Source: Chthoniobacterales bacterium (lineage in GTDB: Bacteria > Verrucomicrobiota > Verrucomicrobiia > Chthoniobacterales > UBA10450). Taken from it: DNA of 52,918 nt. A program made the position numbers and the translations under genes. This document shows positions 40,530 through 49,598 of this stretch, one piece after another (within the stretch, counting starts at the first letter, position 1; the number at the start of each line of letters is the position of its first letter). Location: NCBI GenBank assembly GCA_025935755.1, contig JAICUQ010000005.1, forward strand, positions 1 through 52,918. Reading direction: 5' to 3'. The notes under the pieces are model-generated. The model saw only the letters and a program-made list of their open reading frames with translations. It had not been told where the DNA came from and searched no databases.

Positions 40530-41720
40530 ATGAATCCATTCACTCAGTTTAAAAAAACACGAATTGTCGTTAGGTTAATTTTCGGTGTCGTGTCACTCGC
40601 GGTGGGGGCAACCGCGTTTAGCCAACGTAGCCTGGCCCCGAGGCATTTGCCACAGCCGGCATCACAGATGCAGTACAGGGTAGTTGATCTTGGCGGTCCG
40701 AATGGGACTGCGAACGTCATTACCGATTCGGGTCGGATTGTCGGCTCAATCGCTTTCCCGGGCGGGAACAGAGATGCGGCATTTTGGCCTAATCCTCAGA
40801 ACCCAGCAATTGATCTCGGTACATTACCCGGTTTCGCCGGAAGCAGAGGCCTTGGCATTAATTCTCGCGGCCAGATGGTCGGGGCGGCGCTTCCTTTCCC
40901 CCAGTTTTCGGAGGCTCAGCCAGCATTTTGGGCAAGCAGTCAAAGTGCGCCGGTGGAACTGAGTGTCGTGCCGTCCGGCTTTTTCGGCTTCGCGTCCGGT
41001 ATTAATACAGAGGGCCAGATTGCCGGCACGATCTATTCTGCAGATACTCTAAGCGCTGTCGTCTGGCCAGACAGCAACGCAGCGCCCATTTATCTCACCC
41101 AGTTAGGCAATAACTTCCCGTCCGGCAGTGCTTTCAGCGTCAATGCGGCGGGCAACATCTTCGGAGACGGCTATGACGCGAATTTCATTGAATCGCATGC
41201 TTTGTTCTGGGCCAGCAGCACAAGCGCGCCGGTCGCGCTGGCTTCACCCGGCGGGGATTTTATTTACACCGATGTGGGCGGTCTCAGTTCATCTTTTCTC
41301 ACAGCTGACGGACTTAACAACGCCGGCGAGATGGTTGGTTTCGCCTGGAAGGCTGACTTCTCCGAAACTCGTGCTGTGTTCTGGGCCGGCAGCTCAAGCC
41401 CCGCAGTTATCCTCAGCACGAGCGATGAATTCCCTAACGGTACAGCCGAGAGCCTGAGCGAGAACGGCCAGATCGTAGGCGCGGCCTTCGACGCCGACTT
41501 TTTTGATGCGCACGCTTATCTATGGCCGGATTCGAACAGCCCGGGTATTGATCTGAATACGCTGATTCCATCTGACTCAGGCTGGGAGCTCCTGGATGCC
41601 CACAGTGTTAATAATCGCGGCGAGATCACCGGCGAGGGGCTTCTCAACGGATCGGGGCATGCCTACGTGCTCATCCCCGTGCGAGGACCACTTAGCCCGC
41701 GTCGTGAGCCGGCACTGTAG
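40530..41720 (+). CDS. Exported HAF-repeat protein
   Basis: A 396-residue secreted protein. The start MNPFTQFKKTRIV leads into a hydrophobic signal segment (RLIFGVVSLAVGATAF). The mature part consists of about seven HAF-type repeats with the pattern x-L-G-(T)-x....GIN..GQ..G......AFWP/ (for example GLGINSRGQMVGAA, ASGINTEGQIAGT, ADGLNNAGEMVGFA, SLSENGQIVGAA, and AxLWP), which fold as propeller-like blades. The function is unknown. The stop codon lies in a REP-like repeat (41713). The N-terminus and leader match the next gene. Confidence 0.8.
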   Translation: MNPFTQFKKTRIVVRLIFGVVSLAVGATAFSQRSLAPRHLPQPASQMQYRVVDLGGPNGTANVITDSGRIVGSIAFPGGNRDAAFWPNPQNPAIDLGTLPGFAGSRGLGINSRGQMVGAALPFPQFSEAQPAFWASSQSAPVELSVVPSGFFGFASGINTEGQIAGTIYSADTLSAVVWPDSNAAPIYLTQLGNNFPSGSAFSVNAAGNIFGDGYDANFIESHALFWASSTSAPVALASPGGDFIYTDVGGLSSSFLTADGLNNAGEMVGFAWKADFSETRAVFWAGSSSPAVILSTSDEFPNGTAESLSENGQIVGAAFDADFFDAHAYLWPDSNSPGIDLNTLIPSDSGWELLDAHSVNNRGEITGEGLLNGSGHAYVLIPVRGPLSPRREPAL

Positions 41721-41744
41721 TTGCCTCGCTCTGTCGAAGCGAAC
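41713..41744 (+). repeat. REP-like unit overlapping the HAF protein stop codon
   Basis: GCACTGTAGTTGCCTCGCTC then TGTCGAAGCGAAC matches the units at 40199-40276 with a few changes. The TAG in its GCACTGTAG provides the stop of the HAF gene, so the last residues (PAL) come partly from the repeat. Confidence 0.7.
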
Positions 41745-41822
41745 GCTTGAAGGAGGCAGCCTGCAAAGGAACTCTCCAAGGCCATCCCGAAAATGTTTTC
41801 ACAAGGAAAATTCATTTCAGAT

Positions 41823-41896
41823 GAGCACTTTGATCACTCTTTCGCGTCTATCCCAGTGGGACCAAAACCTCAAAACCAACAAGAAAGAAAAAACTA
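41823..41896 (+). promoter_or_regulatory. 74-nt leader cassette, copy 2
   Basis: From GAGCACTTTG to the ATG at 41897, the same length as copy 1 and alignable end to end. The homology continues into the first 12 codons of both genes. Confidence 0.6.
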
Positions 41897-42424
41897 ATGA
41901 ACCCATTAACTCGCTTCAAGAAAACGCGAATCCTATCACTGGTCATTGCACCCGCGCTGATCGCGCTCGCAGTGAGTTTAACGAGCCAGGCACTGGGGCA
42001 AAGCCGGACTCCGATGATGTTGAACGGAATCATCGACGACTTTTCGCCGGTGCTCGACGCGAACGGGCCATGGCAGGTATCGGGACACTGGTCGCTCATG
42101 CTCATTGGCAATAGCGGCCGCGGAAACTTCTCAGTCGCGATCAACATGGTGCGCGCTGAAGATCCTGACAACCGCAGCCCCCATACGCATCACGTCACGC
42201 TTAGCAGTGGAGAGGTCACGCCGTTACCAAACGGCTTGCAGATCAGCGGCAACGCAATGATCACAGTAAACGGGAATCTGGCTGGCTTCTCTGGCTCTCC
42301 CGTAACTGTGCAAATCACCGGAGGCAGCGCCGTTCCGTTTAGCAATATCTCGCTGACATTCGGCGGCGCCGCAGTAGGACATTTTGGTGACCAGCCTTTT
42401 CACGGCGTGGTTACGCAACGGTAA
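41897..42424 (+). CDS. Exported hypothetical protein sharing its N-terminus with the neighbouring HAF protein
   Basis: 175 residues. MNPLTRFKKTRI is identical at 10 of 12 positions to the start of the HAF protein. A signal segment (LSLVIAPALIALAVSLTSQA, LGQS) follows. The mature part is a small beta-rich domain (GPWQVSGHWSLMLIGNSGRG, NFSVAINMVRAED, THHVTLSSGEVTPLPNG). The family is not recognised. The two genes are otherwise unrelated, which suggests that the leader and signal region were exchanged as a module. Confidence 0.75.
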   Translation: MNPLTRFKKTRILSLVIAPALIALAVSLTSQALGQSRTPMMLNGIIDDFSPVLDANGPWQVSGHWSLMLIGNSGRGNFSVAINMVRAEDPDNRSPHTHHVTLSSGEVTPLPNGLQISGNAMITVNGNLAGFSGSPVTVQITGGSAVPFSNISLTFGGAAVGHFGDQPFHGVVTQR

Positions 42425-42447
42425 GAACTGAAGCGAGTGAAGCAGCT

Positions 42448-43179
42448 CTACAGCCCGCTTGCCCGCCGCGAGGGTAGAACCTCGCGCGTGTCAACTTTGA
42501 TCGGTGACCCGTCAGCTATGAAGGCGGAGTGCGGCCGCTCACTTAATGTTTCGGCGAATGGCGCGCCGTAGAGAGTTGCAACGTCCGCGTTCAATTCGAA
42601 GCTGGTCGCGTTCCAAATCTTCCAGCGCGGGTGTTCAACACGATATTCGCTACAGCCGCTGCGCAGAGCAGTGTAACCCCAGTAATGTTCCGTGATGAAT
42701 TCGGCGTGCGATCCTTCCACAACAGATTGCGCCTCGCCGGTCGCTGTCATTTTGAGTGATTCCCATTTTCGGCGGCGTCGCCAGGAGTATTCCACTTTCA
42801 GACTTGCGCCTACGTGATCGATGTCGTGCTTCATCGGAACGGCGACGTAGTTTTCGCCATAAAACGCCCGCGCTATGAGAGCGATTGCAGGACGCGGCAC
42901 CAATTCCCGGATGAAAACCACGCCGCGCCGCCACGTATCGGCCGATTTTCTGCGGACATAGAAACGCAGATTTACTTCTTCGAAATCGTGGTGCAGCGGA
43001 ATTGGAAGACCGAGCAGACGTGTGTCGAGAAATAGAAACCCTACGACACTGAGGAAAGTCTCACCGTTTTCGAAATCGAGTTCGGTTCCTGCCGGGACCA
43101 GTGGTATGACCAGCTGAGGATCGACTACATAATTCAGCATGGCCAAATAACGCCAGTTGGCCGTGAGAAATGGTTGCAC
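42448..43179 (-). CDS. DUF2071 (YqjF family) protein
   Basis: A 243-residue cytosolic protein. The start PFLTANWRYLAMLNYVVDP and then LVPAGTELDFENGETFLSVV, GFLFLDTRLLGLPIP and FEEVNLRFYVRR are the DUF2071/YqjF pattern, which belongs to the acetoacetate decarboxylase-like fold. The conserved Asp/Lys of true decarboxylases was not looked for reliably. The biochemical role is unknown. It converges on the upstream exported gene with 23 bp between stops. Confidence 0.88.
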   Translation of the reverse strand: MQPFLTANWRYLAMLNYVVDPQLVIPLVPAGTELDFENGETFLSVVGFLFLDTRLLGLPIPLHHDFEEVNLRFYVRRKSADTWRRGVVFIRELVPRPAIALIARAFYGENYVAVPMKHDIDHVGASLKVEYSWRRRRKWESLKMTATGEAQSVVEGSHAEFITEHYWGYTALRSGCSEYRVEHPRWKIWNATSFELNADVATLYGAPFAETLSERPHSAFIADGSPIKVDTREVLPSRRASGL

Positions 43180-43239
43180 GGGTTGCGATGAGACGGTCAG
43201 AGGTCGGCGTTACGAAATCGATTGCAGGTCGGTCTTCCG

Positions 43240-45315
43240 TTACTGCAATAGTCTTTCCAAAGAAGCACTTGGTTGCGTGCCGAGCGCCGTCGCGCGCGCG
43301 TAATGTTCCCGGGCAAGTTCCCTCGACGAAGGGTGCGCAGTGATAAGAATGACCGCGAGATTGAAGTGCGCGTCGGCATAATTCGGATCCTTGGCGATCG
43401 CCTGAAGCATTTCCCTTTCTGCCTCCTGTTGCCGTCCTTTTTGGCTGGCTGTGATACCGAGGTAATTGTGCGCGGTTGCACTGTTCGGATTGATCTTGAT
43501 TGCTTTTCTCAATTCCTTAAGCGCTTCATCGAACCGGGACTGGCGATAATGCACGATCCCGAGAGTAGTGAGCACGAAAGCATCATTCGGCGCAACGGTC
43601 AGGGCTTTCTCGAGGTTTGATTCCGCCGATTGCAGCTTGCCCGTTCGAAAGTAAACCACCCCGAGATTCGACAGAGCGTCGAGATTGTTGGGATCTTTCG
43701 CCAACATCGTCTGATACTGTTTTTCGGCGGTTCGATATTTGCCCTGCAAAACGTTCTTTCGAGCCGACGCCGCGATGTCTTGAAATTCTTTCGTCAACGC
43801 GCTGGGAGGTGCTGTTGCCACTGCGTCCGATTTCCCAGCTTCTGCCGTCGATTTCTTTTCGAACATAAAGCTCATTTTCAGTGCGCCGGGTTTCTCTTTC
43901 GAGACTGATACGACGGGTTGTCGGAACAGAGCAAGTTCGTCGGCTGTTAACCTGGTTATAGGTTGGCCCAAAAATTCGATCTCTTTGTTCAGCAGATCCG
44001 AACGGACCTTCAGTCTCTCCAACTCGGCGAACACCAGCTTCCTGGCCTCATCGCGTCGTGCTTCTTCCTGGCGTTCACGAACGACGATGTTTCGCAGCAG
44101 TTCGTTTTCTCGCACAAGCTGCGATGAATCCTCGTTATTCGCGCCGGCTAATTTAGCGGCCTGAAGTTCTGTGCCCGCGTGTTCCAGTTCGACGTCGAGT
44201 TCCGCAGCCCGAGCCGCCAGGTAATGATTTCTGTTTTCGGTTTCGGTAAGCTGCTGTTGAAGCTGTGCCAATTGTCGTTCCAGATCGACCAGTTTCTCGG
44301 TGCTCTTCGGATCATCTTCGCTGAGTTTTCTAATTTTCTCCTCCGCAGTCGCCAGCTTCTGCTGCAAGTCATTCTTCTCTGCGACGAGCGACTCAAAACG
44401 CTGTTGCGATTCCTTAGCTGATTTCAACTGGAAAAGCGCGTCGTCCCGTTCATGCTCAAGCGCAAGAATCTGATTGCTTGCCTCGGCAAATCTGGCCTGA
44501 GTGTCGTCTCTTTGCTTTTCGGCAGTGACACGCGCCTGATCGGCTGCGGCGACAGCTCCTTTTAATTGTTCAACTTCAGCGCGCAATTGTTGATGTTCCT
44601 TGATACCTTCCAAACCCTGGGACGCCTTAATCGACTCCTGAAGCTGAACGAGTTGATCGCGGGCTTGAGCCTCCGTCTTCCTGGCTTCATCAACATCGCT
44701 TTGAGCCCGCTCCAGCTTTGAATTCGTTTCCTTCAAGCGCGTATCGACTACTTCCTTTTCTTTTCGCGCGCTCTCCAGATCTCCACGTGCCTTGCCGAGG
44801 GCCGCTTGCAGTTCAGCGACTTTGTCGCGCAAATTCTTTGTGCCCGTTTTGTTTGTAGCATCGGGGGACGCGGCAGTCACGGTGTTGTTAGGCTGAGGCG
44901 CTAGTGCTTCTGGGCCAGGTTCCGACCAGGCGTCACTCTCAGGCGCTGCGGGCGCAATATCCGGCAGCGGGCTTGCGCTCGCATTGAGTCGGGTTTGCCT
45001 CGTCAGTCGTTCTTGAAGTCGCAAAATCGCTTCGCTGATCTTACGGCCCCGATATTCCACCACGGCTGACTGCCACTGTGAGTGTGATCGGCGCAGCTCC
45101 TCAATCAGGCTGCCAGCGAAGCGGTATTTAGCTAAAGCAGTCTTGAATCGATCCTGATGTTCAAGCTTCTCACCCTGTTGTGCCGCAAGATACGCTTTCA
45201 GAAAGATTTCGCTTGGGTCGTCCTGTTGCGCGATCACGCGCACCGTTCCCGAGAGGACAAATACAGCTGCGAGCCAGGTGGTCGCGCGTCGCATTACATT
45301 GCGCCGCCACGCCAT
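43240..45315 (-). CDS. Exported coiled-coil and TPR protein
   Basis: About 691 residues. The signal peptide is MRRATTWLAAVFVLSG ... VIAQQ. A TPR-like helical part (AYLAAQQGEKLEHQDRFKTA) is followed by a long heptad-rich coiled coil (about residues 170-470: LRDKVAELQAALGKARGDLE, TRLKETNSKLERAQSD and similar). The C-terminus has four TPRs (YQTMLAKDPNNLDALSNLGV, VAPNDAFVLTTLGIVHYRQS). It resembles envelope scaffold proteins that organise periplasmic complexes. ATG at 45315 has AGGCGG upstream; ATG at 45294 would also give a signal peptide. Confidence 0.82.
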   Translation of the reverse strand: MAWRRNVMRRATTWLAAVFVLSGTVRVIAQQDDPSEIFLKAYLAAQQGEKLEHQDRFKTALAKYRFAGSLIEELRRSHSQWQSAVVEYRGRKISEAILRLQERLTRQTRLNASASPLPDIAPAAPESDAWSEPGPEALAPQPNNTVTAASPDATNKTGTKNLRDKVAELQAALGKARGDLESARKEKEVVDTRLKETNSKLERAQSDVDEARKTEAQARDQLVQLQESIKASQGLEGIKEHQQLRAEVEQLKGAVAAADQARVTAEKQRDDTQARFAEASNQILALEHERDDALFQLKSAKESQQRFESLVAEKNDLQQKLATAEEKIRKLSEDDPKSTEKLVDLERQLAQLQQQLTETENRNHYLAARAAELDVELEHAGTELQAAKLAGANNEDSSQLVRENELLRNIVVRERQEEARRDEARKLVFAELERLKVRSDLLNKEIEFLGQPITRLTADELALFRQPVVSVSKEKPGALKMSFMFEKKSTAEAGKSDAVATAPPSALTKEFQDIAASARKNVLQGKYRTAEKQYQTMLAKDPNNLDALSNLGVVYFRTGKLQSAESNLEKALTVAPNDAFVLTTLGIVHYRQSRFDEALKELRKAIKINPNSATAHNYLGITASQKGRQQEAEREMLQAIAKDPNYADAHFNLAVILITAHPSSRELAREHYARATALGTQPSASLERLLQ

Positions 45316-45395
45316 ACCAAACCGCCTGGGGAGAGGTTTCCGGTCCACCGGCGCTGACAATTAGTGGACCGCACGGGAAAAGTCGAGCCCTTTGT

Positions 45396-45423
45396 TTGCA
45401 AAGAGGAACGAGAATCTTAGACT
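45396..45423 (+). promoter_or_regulatory. Sigma-70-type promoter for tRNA-His
   Basis: TTGCAA (45396-45401) and TAGACT (45418-45423) are separated by 16 bp and lie 20 bases before the tRNA 5' end. Match to consensus is moderate; there is no competing gene on this strand. Confidence 0.35.
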
Positions 45424-45442
45424 CTGTTTCGCGCAATTTTGT

Positions 45443-45515
45443 GGTGGCCGTAGCTCAATGGTAGAGCCCCAGATTGTGGTTCTGGTTGTTGCGGGTTCGA
45501 GTCCCGTCGGCCACC
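45443..45515 (+). tRNA. tRNA-His (anticodon GTG)
   Basis: Acceptor GTGGCCG/CGGCCAC with the extra G(-1) at 45443 facing C73, D-arm GCTC AATGGTA GAGC, anticodon arm CCAGA TTGTGGT TCTGG and T-arm GCGGG TTCGAGT CCCGT. The CCA end is not encoded in full (CCAG). Confidence 0.96.
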
Positions 45516-45676
45516 CAGTGTTTGAAACTTCGGATTCAACGAAGATCCAGGAGCGCAGCTGCAACGCCGCGGCCAAATGGGGCAGCGTTCCTTAAGGATG
45601 GGCGCTTGAAATTCTTGCAAGTTCGTAATTTTTTTCTTGCGTGGAGAGATTACGAATCTGTAATCTCGCGCGCGCA

Positions 45677-48031
45677 ATGTCTAAAGATCGTAAATCCGCA
45701 CGGCGCCTCTCGGCGCACTCCGAGTCATTTCCTAACCAACCGTGGCTGATTGTTATTGCAACGCTGGTTGTTTTTTTATCTATACGCCAGCCCATCGCGG
45801 CCCAGACCGCAGATGTAAGCGGGGTCGTTGTCACGGCTGAGGCCGTGGCAACTCCGACGCCTCATGACAATTTCAGGGAGATGCGTCAGCACATCATGCC
45901 CGAAGTAGCCGGCACGGAAATTACCGTCACAAAGAAGGCGACCGTGATAAAGCTCGACCAACAGCCGCCGGTGGAAAATAACAACGAGCAGGAGCTTTTC
46001 GTCAAAGCTCCTGGATTCCTGATCACCGAGCAGCACACGCCGGGACAATTTAATTTTAACTATCGTGGACTGGGCAATCCTCAGGAATCGGAATTCACTC
46101 TTGTGCTGAGAGACGGCCTGCCGCTCATGAGTGATTGGATTGGGTTCCCTACTCTTTACTACCTGCCGTTTCCACAAAGCATAAGAGAGATTCAATTCAT
46201 CCGCGGCGGTAGCAGCTTGCTTTACGGGCCGGAGCCAGCGCCAGTCGTTAACTTCATAAGCAAACGTCCTGAGCCAGGGTCGCCGTGGAATTTCTACACC
46301 GAACAGATTGGCGGTGGTTACGGCTATTATTCCACCTACAACGTGATTCAGGAAGCCATGGGCCCATTGGAATTTCGACTCGACGGCGGGTACGTACGGG
46401 CCGACGGGCAGCGCGACAACAGCCAATATGATATTTGGCAAACGGACCTGTATTTGGGTTGGAGACCTGACGAGCACCAGTTGTTGTCACTGGAATTTTA
46501 TTCCAGTCGCTTCGACGGTGGAGATCCGGGACGCATCCCGTACAAACAATGGGTGAACGACCCCAATTTTTCGTTTACGCCATATAACAACAACTGGGTT
46601 GATCGTTACACTACCATTCTCAGTTACCAGCGTGACTTCGGACAAGGCTGGCTGTTGCTGGCGAAAGGTTGGTTCACCCATCAGGAAATCGACGCGCGCA
46701 CCGCAGCAAACCTGAACCCGGGCGCGCCTCATCCCTTTCCTACAAGTACCACCTTCGGTTACGAAACATTCAACAATGGTGGAGCTGACGTACGCTTCCG
46801 CAAACTGTGGGGAGACGACAGCATTTTCAAAGGCAGCGCTTTAACCTTTGGCGGCGTTGTTTATCACGGCGACGCCCCATTCATCAGATACACGCTTAAC
46901 GAGGAAAACAGCGGACCGGATTTTTTGTACGCATCTCGCGGATCGACTTCCGACATCATCCCTCTCGACCAATCGCGGACGGCAGACTACCAGGCGTTCT
47001 TCATAGAAGATCTTGTTCGTATTGGAAAATTTCACATGGTGGGATCGTTCCGGCTTGATCATGAAACGGTGGAAGTTGATTCGACGCATGCGCCGTGGCT
47101 GGCCACCGTGCCTCCTACCGGACCGGCGAGTATCAGTGCCGATCATTGGATTCCGCTCTGGGGGTTCGGAATGGGCAATGATTTCGGCAATCGCAATGAG
47201 ACTTACTTCAGCGCGTCTTCGGGTTGGCGACCGACGCGGTTCTTCGACATCGCTGGAACCACCCGCACCATCGCTTTCGGTGAAAGTATACCCGACCCGT
47301 TTGAATCTCTGGACTTCGAATTAGGAGTGCATGGTACGCCCTACAAAGGATTTTGGTACGATGTCGGCCTGTTTTGGATGTTATTCGACAACAGAACCGA
47401 GACCCAAAACATCAGCAACACTGATTTCATCATCCTGAACACTGGGAGCACTCGCCACCGCGGCTTGGAAGGCGAGCTCTACTACGATTTTCTGGCGCCC
47501 TTCCAACACCCGCCAGCACTCGAGGTGCAACCTGGGCCCTACAAAGCAGTCATCGATTCCAAAGCCGCACCTGTGCCCGGCGTGTTGCCCACCGATTATC
47601 GCCCATACAAGTTAATCGCCTTCAGCAATGTGCAGTTGCTCGATGCGGAATTTACGGAAAGCGCTCTCCTTCAGCCTGGAGAAGATAGAACACTCGTCGG
47701 CAATACGCCGGCGTTTGCGCCCGACCTCGTGTTGAAGGGTGGGATTTCCTTCCAAAGAGAGCACTGTTTCAACATCGCTTTGACTGCAGTTTACGTCTCC
47801 CAGCAGTTCTGGCAGGACACTAATATTGGGAGCCCGTCAATCCCGAAAGCACACATTCCGCCCTACAGTGTTTTCAACCTTTCGGGAGAGCTTTACCTCA
47901 ATAAATATCTGCGTTTGATTGCCGGAATCTCGAATCTAACCGACGCGAAATATTATAATCGCGTATTCGCGAACGGCATTGAGCCCGCGCCGCGTCTGAG
48001 CGGTTACGGGGGCATTTCGCTGAGCTTTTGA
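45677..48031 (+). CDS. TonB-dependent outer-membrane receptor (FecA-like)
   Basis: 784 residues. A signal peptide (LIVIATLVVFLSIRQPIAAQ) is followed by a plug domain (GFLITEQHTPGQFNFNYRGL, RDGLPLM, IREIQFIRGGSSLLYGPEP, PVVNFISKRP) and then the beta-barrel with aromatic-ended strands. The last residues are ISLSF, with the C-terminal Phe needed for Bam-dependent insertion. The Fe(III)-dicitrate receptor family is the closest by plug sequence; the true ligand is not known. No Fur box or riboswitch was recognised in the 160 bases after tRNA-His. ATG at 45677 is chosen for the compact signal peptide. Confidence 0.92.
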   Translation: MSKDRKSARRLSAHSESFPNQPWLIVIATLVVFLSIRQPIAAQTADVSGVVVTAEAVATPTPHDNFREMRQHIMPEVAGTEITVTKKATVIKLDQQPPVENNNEQELFVKAPGFLITEQHTPGQFNFNYRGLGNPQESEFTLVLRDGLPLMSDWIGFPTLYYLPFPQSIREIQFIRGGSSLLYGPEPAPVVNFISKRPEPGSPWNFYTEQIGGGYGYYSTYNVIQEAMGPLEFRLDGGYVRADGQRDNSQYDIWQTDLYLGWRPDEHQLLSLEFYSSRFDGGDPGRIPYKQWVNDPNFSFTPYNNNWVDRYTTILSYQRDFGQGWLLLAKGWFTHQEIDARTAANLNPGAPHPFPTSTTFGYETFNNGGADVRFRKLWGDDSIFKGSALTFGGVVYHGDAPFIRYTLNEENSGPDFLYASRGSTSDIIPLDQSRTADYQAFFIEDLVRIGKFHMVGSFRLDHETVEVDSTHAPWLATVPPTGPASISADHWIPLWGFGMGNDFGNRNETYFSASSGWRPTRFFDIAGTTRTIAFGESIPDPFESLDFELGVHGTPYKGFWYDVGLFWMLFDNRTETQNISNTDFIILNTGSTRHRGLEGELYYDFLAPFQHPPALEVQPGPYKAVIDSKAAPVPGVLPTDYRPYKLIAFSNVQLLDAEFTESALLQPGEDRTLVGNTPAFAPDLVLKGGISFQREHCFNIALTAVYVSQQFWQDTNIGSPSIPKAHIPPYSVFNLSGELYLNKYLRLIAGISNLTDAKYYNRVFANGIEPAPRLSGYGGISLSF

Positions 48032-48075
48032 CGGGTGACGGTACTGGTGTGAAATAGAGAATTCACATTTAACCA

Positions 48076-48149
48076 GTGCCTGTAGCTCAACCGGATAGAG
48101 CTTCTGACTTCGGATCAGAAGGTTGGGGGTTCGAATCCCTCCAGGCACG
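48076..48149 (+). tRNA. tRNA-Arg (anticodon TCG)
   Basis: Acceptor GTGCCTG/CAGGCAC, D-arm GCTC..GAGC, anticodon arm TCTGA CTTCGGA TCAGA and T-arm GGGGG TTCGAAT CCCTC. The loop reads TCG, decoding CGA. Discriminator G; CCA is not encoded. It lies 18 bases before ribD. Confidence 0.93.
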
Positions 48150-48167
48150 TTGTTGATTCTCTCCATC

Positions 48168-49235
48168 ATGACAACTGGCCGGGACGAAAGATTCATGCGC
48201 GTTGCCCTGAGCGAAGCGAAAAAAGCGCTGGGCCTAACGAGTCCGAATCCTGCAGTAGGCGCCGTGCTGGTCATCGATAATCGCATAGCGGCGAAAGGAC
48301 ATCACCGGGAAGCAGGATCCGCTCATGCTGAAGTTGAATGCCTTCGCAATTTTGATGCACCGGTTCCCGCGCGGGCTACGCTTTACATAACGTTGGAACC
48401 GTGTTCGACCGCGGGCCGCACCGCGCCGTGCACCGCTGCGATAATCAAGGCTGGAATCAGACACGTAGTCCTCGGCGCAACGGACCCGAATCCGCGGCAT
48501 TCGGGCAGGGGTATCGTCGAGTTGCGAACCGCAGGGGTCCGGGTAAGTGAGGGGATCCTGGCAGAAGAGTGCACGCGACTGAATGAAGCGTTCAACAGAT
48601 GGATCGTGGCAGGGAAGCCCTTTGTGATCGCAAAGTGCGGCATGTCTCTCGATGGACGGCTGACACGCCCGCCTAAGGAGTCGCGATGGATCACCGGACG
48701 CGATGCCCGACTTCACGCAAACCGGCTGCGCGCGTCGGTAGACGCAGTGCTCGTCGGAGCGGAAACGATTCGAGTCGATAATCCACGCTTAACCGTCCGC
48801 GGTGTCCGGCGGGCGCATCAACCCTGGCGAGTTGTGCTGACCCGCTCAGGCCGGTTGCCGCGACAGGCTCACGTCTTGTCGGACAAATTTGCAGCGCGAA
48901 CTTTGATCTATAAACGAAAATCCCTGCAATCGGCACTGAAGGATTTGGGGCAACGCAATATCACGAGCGTGTTGATCGAGGGCGGCGGCGAAATTCTCGG
49001 TGAGGCGCTCGACCAGCGGTTGATCGATAAAGTGCAAATCTATTTAGGGCCAATCTTGACGGGAGGACCGGTTATTGCGTTTCCCGGAAAAGGAGCAGGA
49101 AAAACTGCTGATGCGTTATTTTTGCGCGATGTCGAGTACGAACAAATTGGTCAAACTGTTGCGATTACAGGCTATCCGAGCGTTCCGGGCTGCGGACAAA
49201 CCACGAAACTTCCCAGCGATTCATTTGTTAAATGA
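48168..49235 (+). CDS. ribD: Bifunctional riboflavin biosynthesis deaminase/reductase
   Basis: Converts 2,5-diamino-6-ribosylamino-pyrimidinone phosphate by deamination and then NADPH-dependent reduction in riboflavin synthesis. It has 355 residues. The deaminase zinc site is HAEVE (His53-Glu55) and LEPCSTAGRTAPC (Cys79, Cys88). The reductase domain starts around residue 150 (FVIAKCGMSLDGRLTRP, SRWITGRDAR, DAVLVGAETIRVDNPRLTVR, VLIEGGGEILGEAL). ATG at 48168 is the family start; the frame is open upstream through tRNA-Arg. No FMN riboswitch precedes it. Confidence 0.95.
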   Translation: MTTGRDERFMRVALSEAKKALGLTSPNPAVGAVLVIDNRIAAKGHHREAGSAHAEVECLRNFDAPVPARATLYITLEPCSTAGRTAPCTAAIIKAGIRHVVLGATDPNPRHSGRGIVELRTAGVRVSEGILAEECTRLNEAFNRWIVAGKPFVIAKCGMSLDGRLTRPPKESRWITGRDARLHANRLRASVDAVLVGAETIRVDNPRLTVRGVRRAHQPWRVVLTRSGRLPRQAHVLSDKFAARTLIYKRKSLQSALKDLGQRNITSVLIEGGGEILGEALDQRLIDKVQIYLGPILTGGPVIAFPGKGAGKTADALFLRDVEYEQIGQTVAITGYPSVPGCGQTTKLPSDSFVK

Positions 49236-49249
49236 ACAGGAGGTCAATC

Positions 49250-49495
49250 ATGAAGAAACTTCTGTTGATTGCCGTCGTGGCTGGGGGATTGATGTTTGCA
49301 GGGACCACGCGTTCTGATGCTCAAGTTTACTTCAGTATCGGCTTCGGTCCCGGTTATTACGGATACTATCCGTATAGCTACTATTATCCGTACCGGTACT
49401 ACGGACCGTATTATCGTGCGTACTACCGACCGTACTACTGGTACGGCGGGCATCGTTATTACCGCAATCATCATCCCTACCATTACCGGCACTAA
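49250..49495 (+). CDS. Small secreted Tyr/Pro-rich protein
   Basis: 81 residues. Signal peptide MKKLLLIAVVAGGLMFAGTT with cleavage near SDAQ, then about 55 residues made almost only of Tyr, Pro, Arg, His and Gly (PYSYYYPYRYYGPYYRAYYR and onward). A perfect AGGAGG lies 7 bases before the ATG, which decides this start over the in-frame ATG at 49232. It follows ribD with 14 bp in between. Tyr-rich secreted peptides of this type may act in the envelope or matrix; no enzymatic role is suggested. Confidence 0.82.
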   Translation: MKKLLLIAVVAGGLMFAGTTRSDAQVYFSIGFGPGYYGYYPYSYYYPYRYYGPYYRAYYRPYYWYGGHRYYRNHHPYHYRH

Positions 49496-49519
49496 AGTTT
49501 GACCGGAGTAGCCACACCG

Positions 49520-49555
49520 GGCTGGCTCGACGCTATCGAGCCAGCCTGATTTTTT
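49520..49555 (+). terminator. Rho-independent terminator after the Tyr-rich gene
   Basis: GGCTGGCTCGA (49520-49530) and TCGAGCCAGCC (49536-49546) form an 11-bp perfect stem with a 5-nt loop, followed by TGA and six T residues. It ends the ribD / Tyr-rich transcript. Confidence 0.9.
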
Positions 49556-49598
49556 AGCGACAGCTCGCCGCATCCTCGAAGGCACGCAACGCGGCGAT

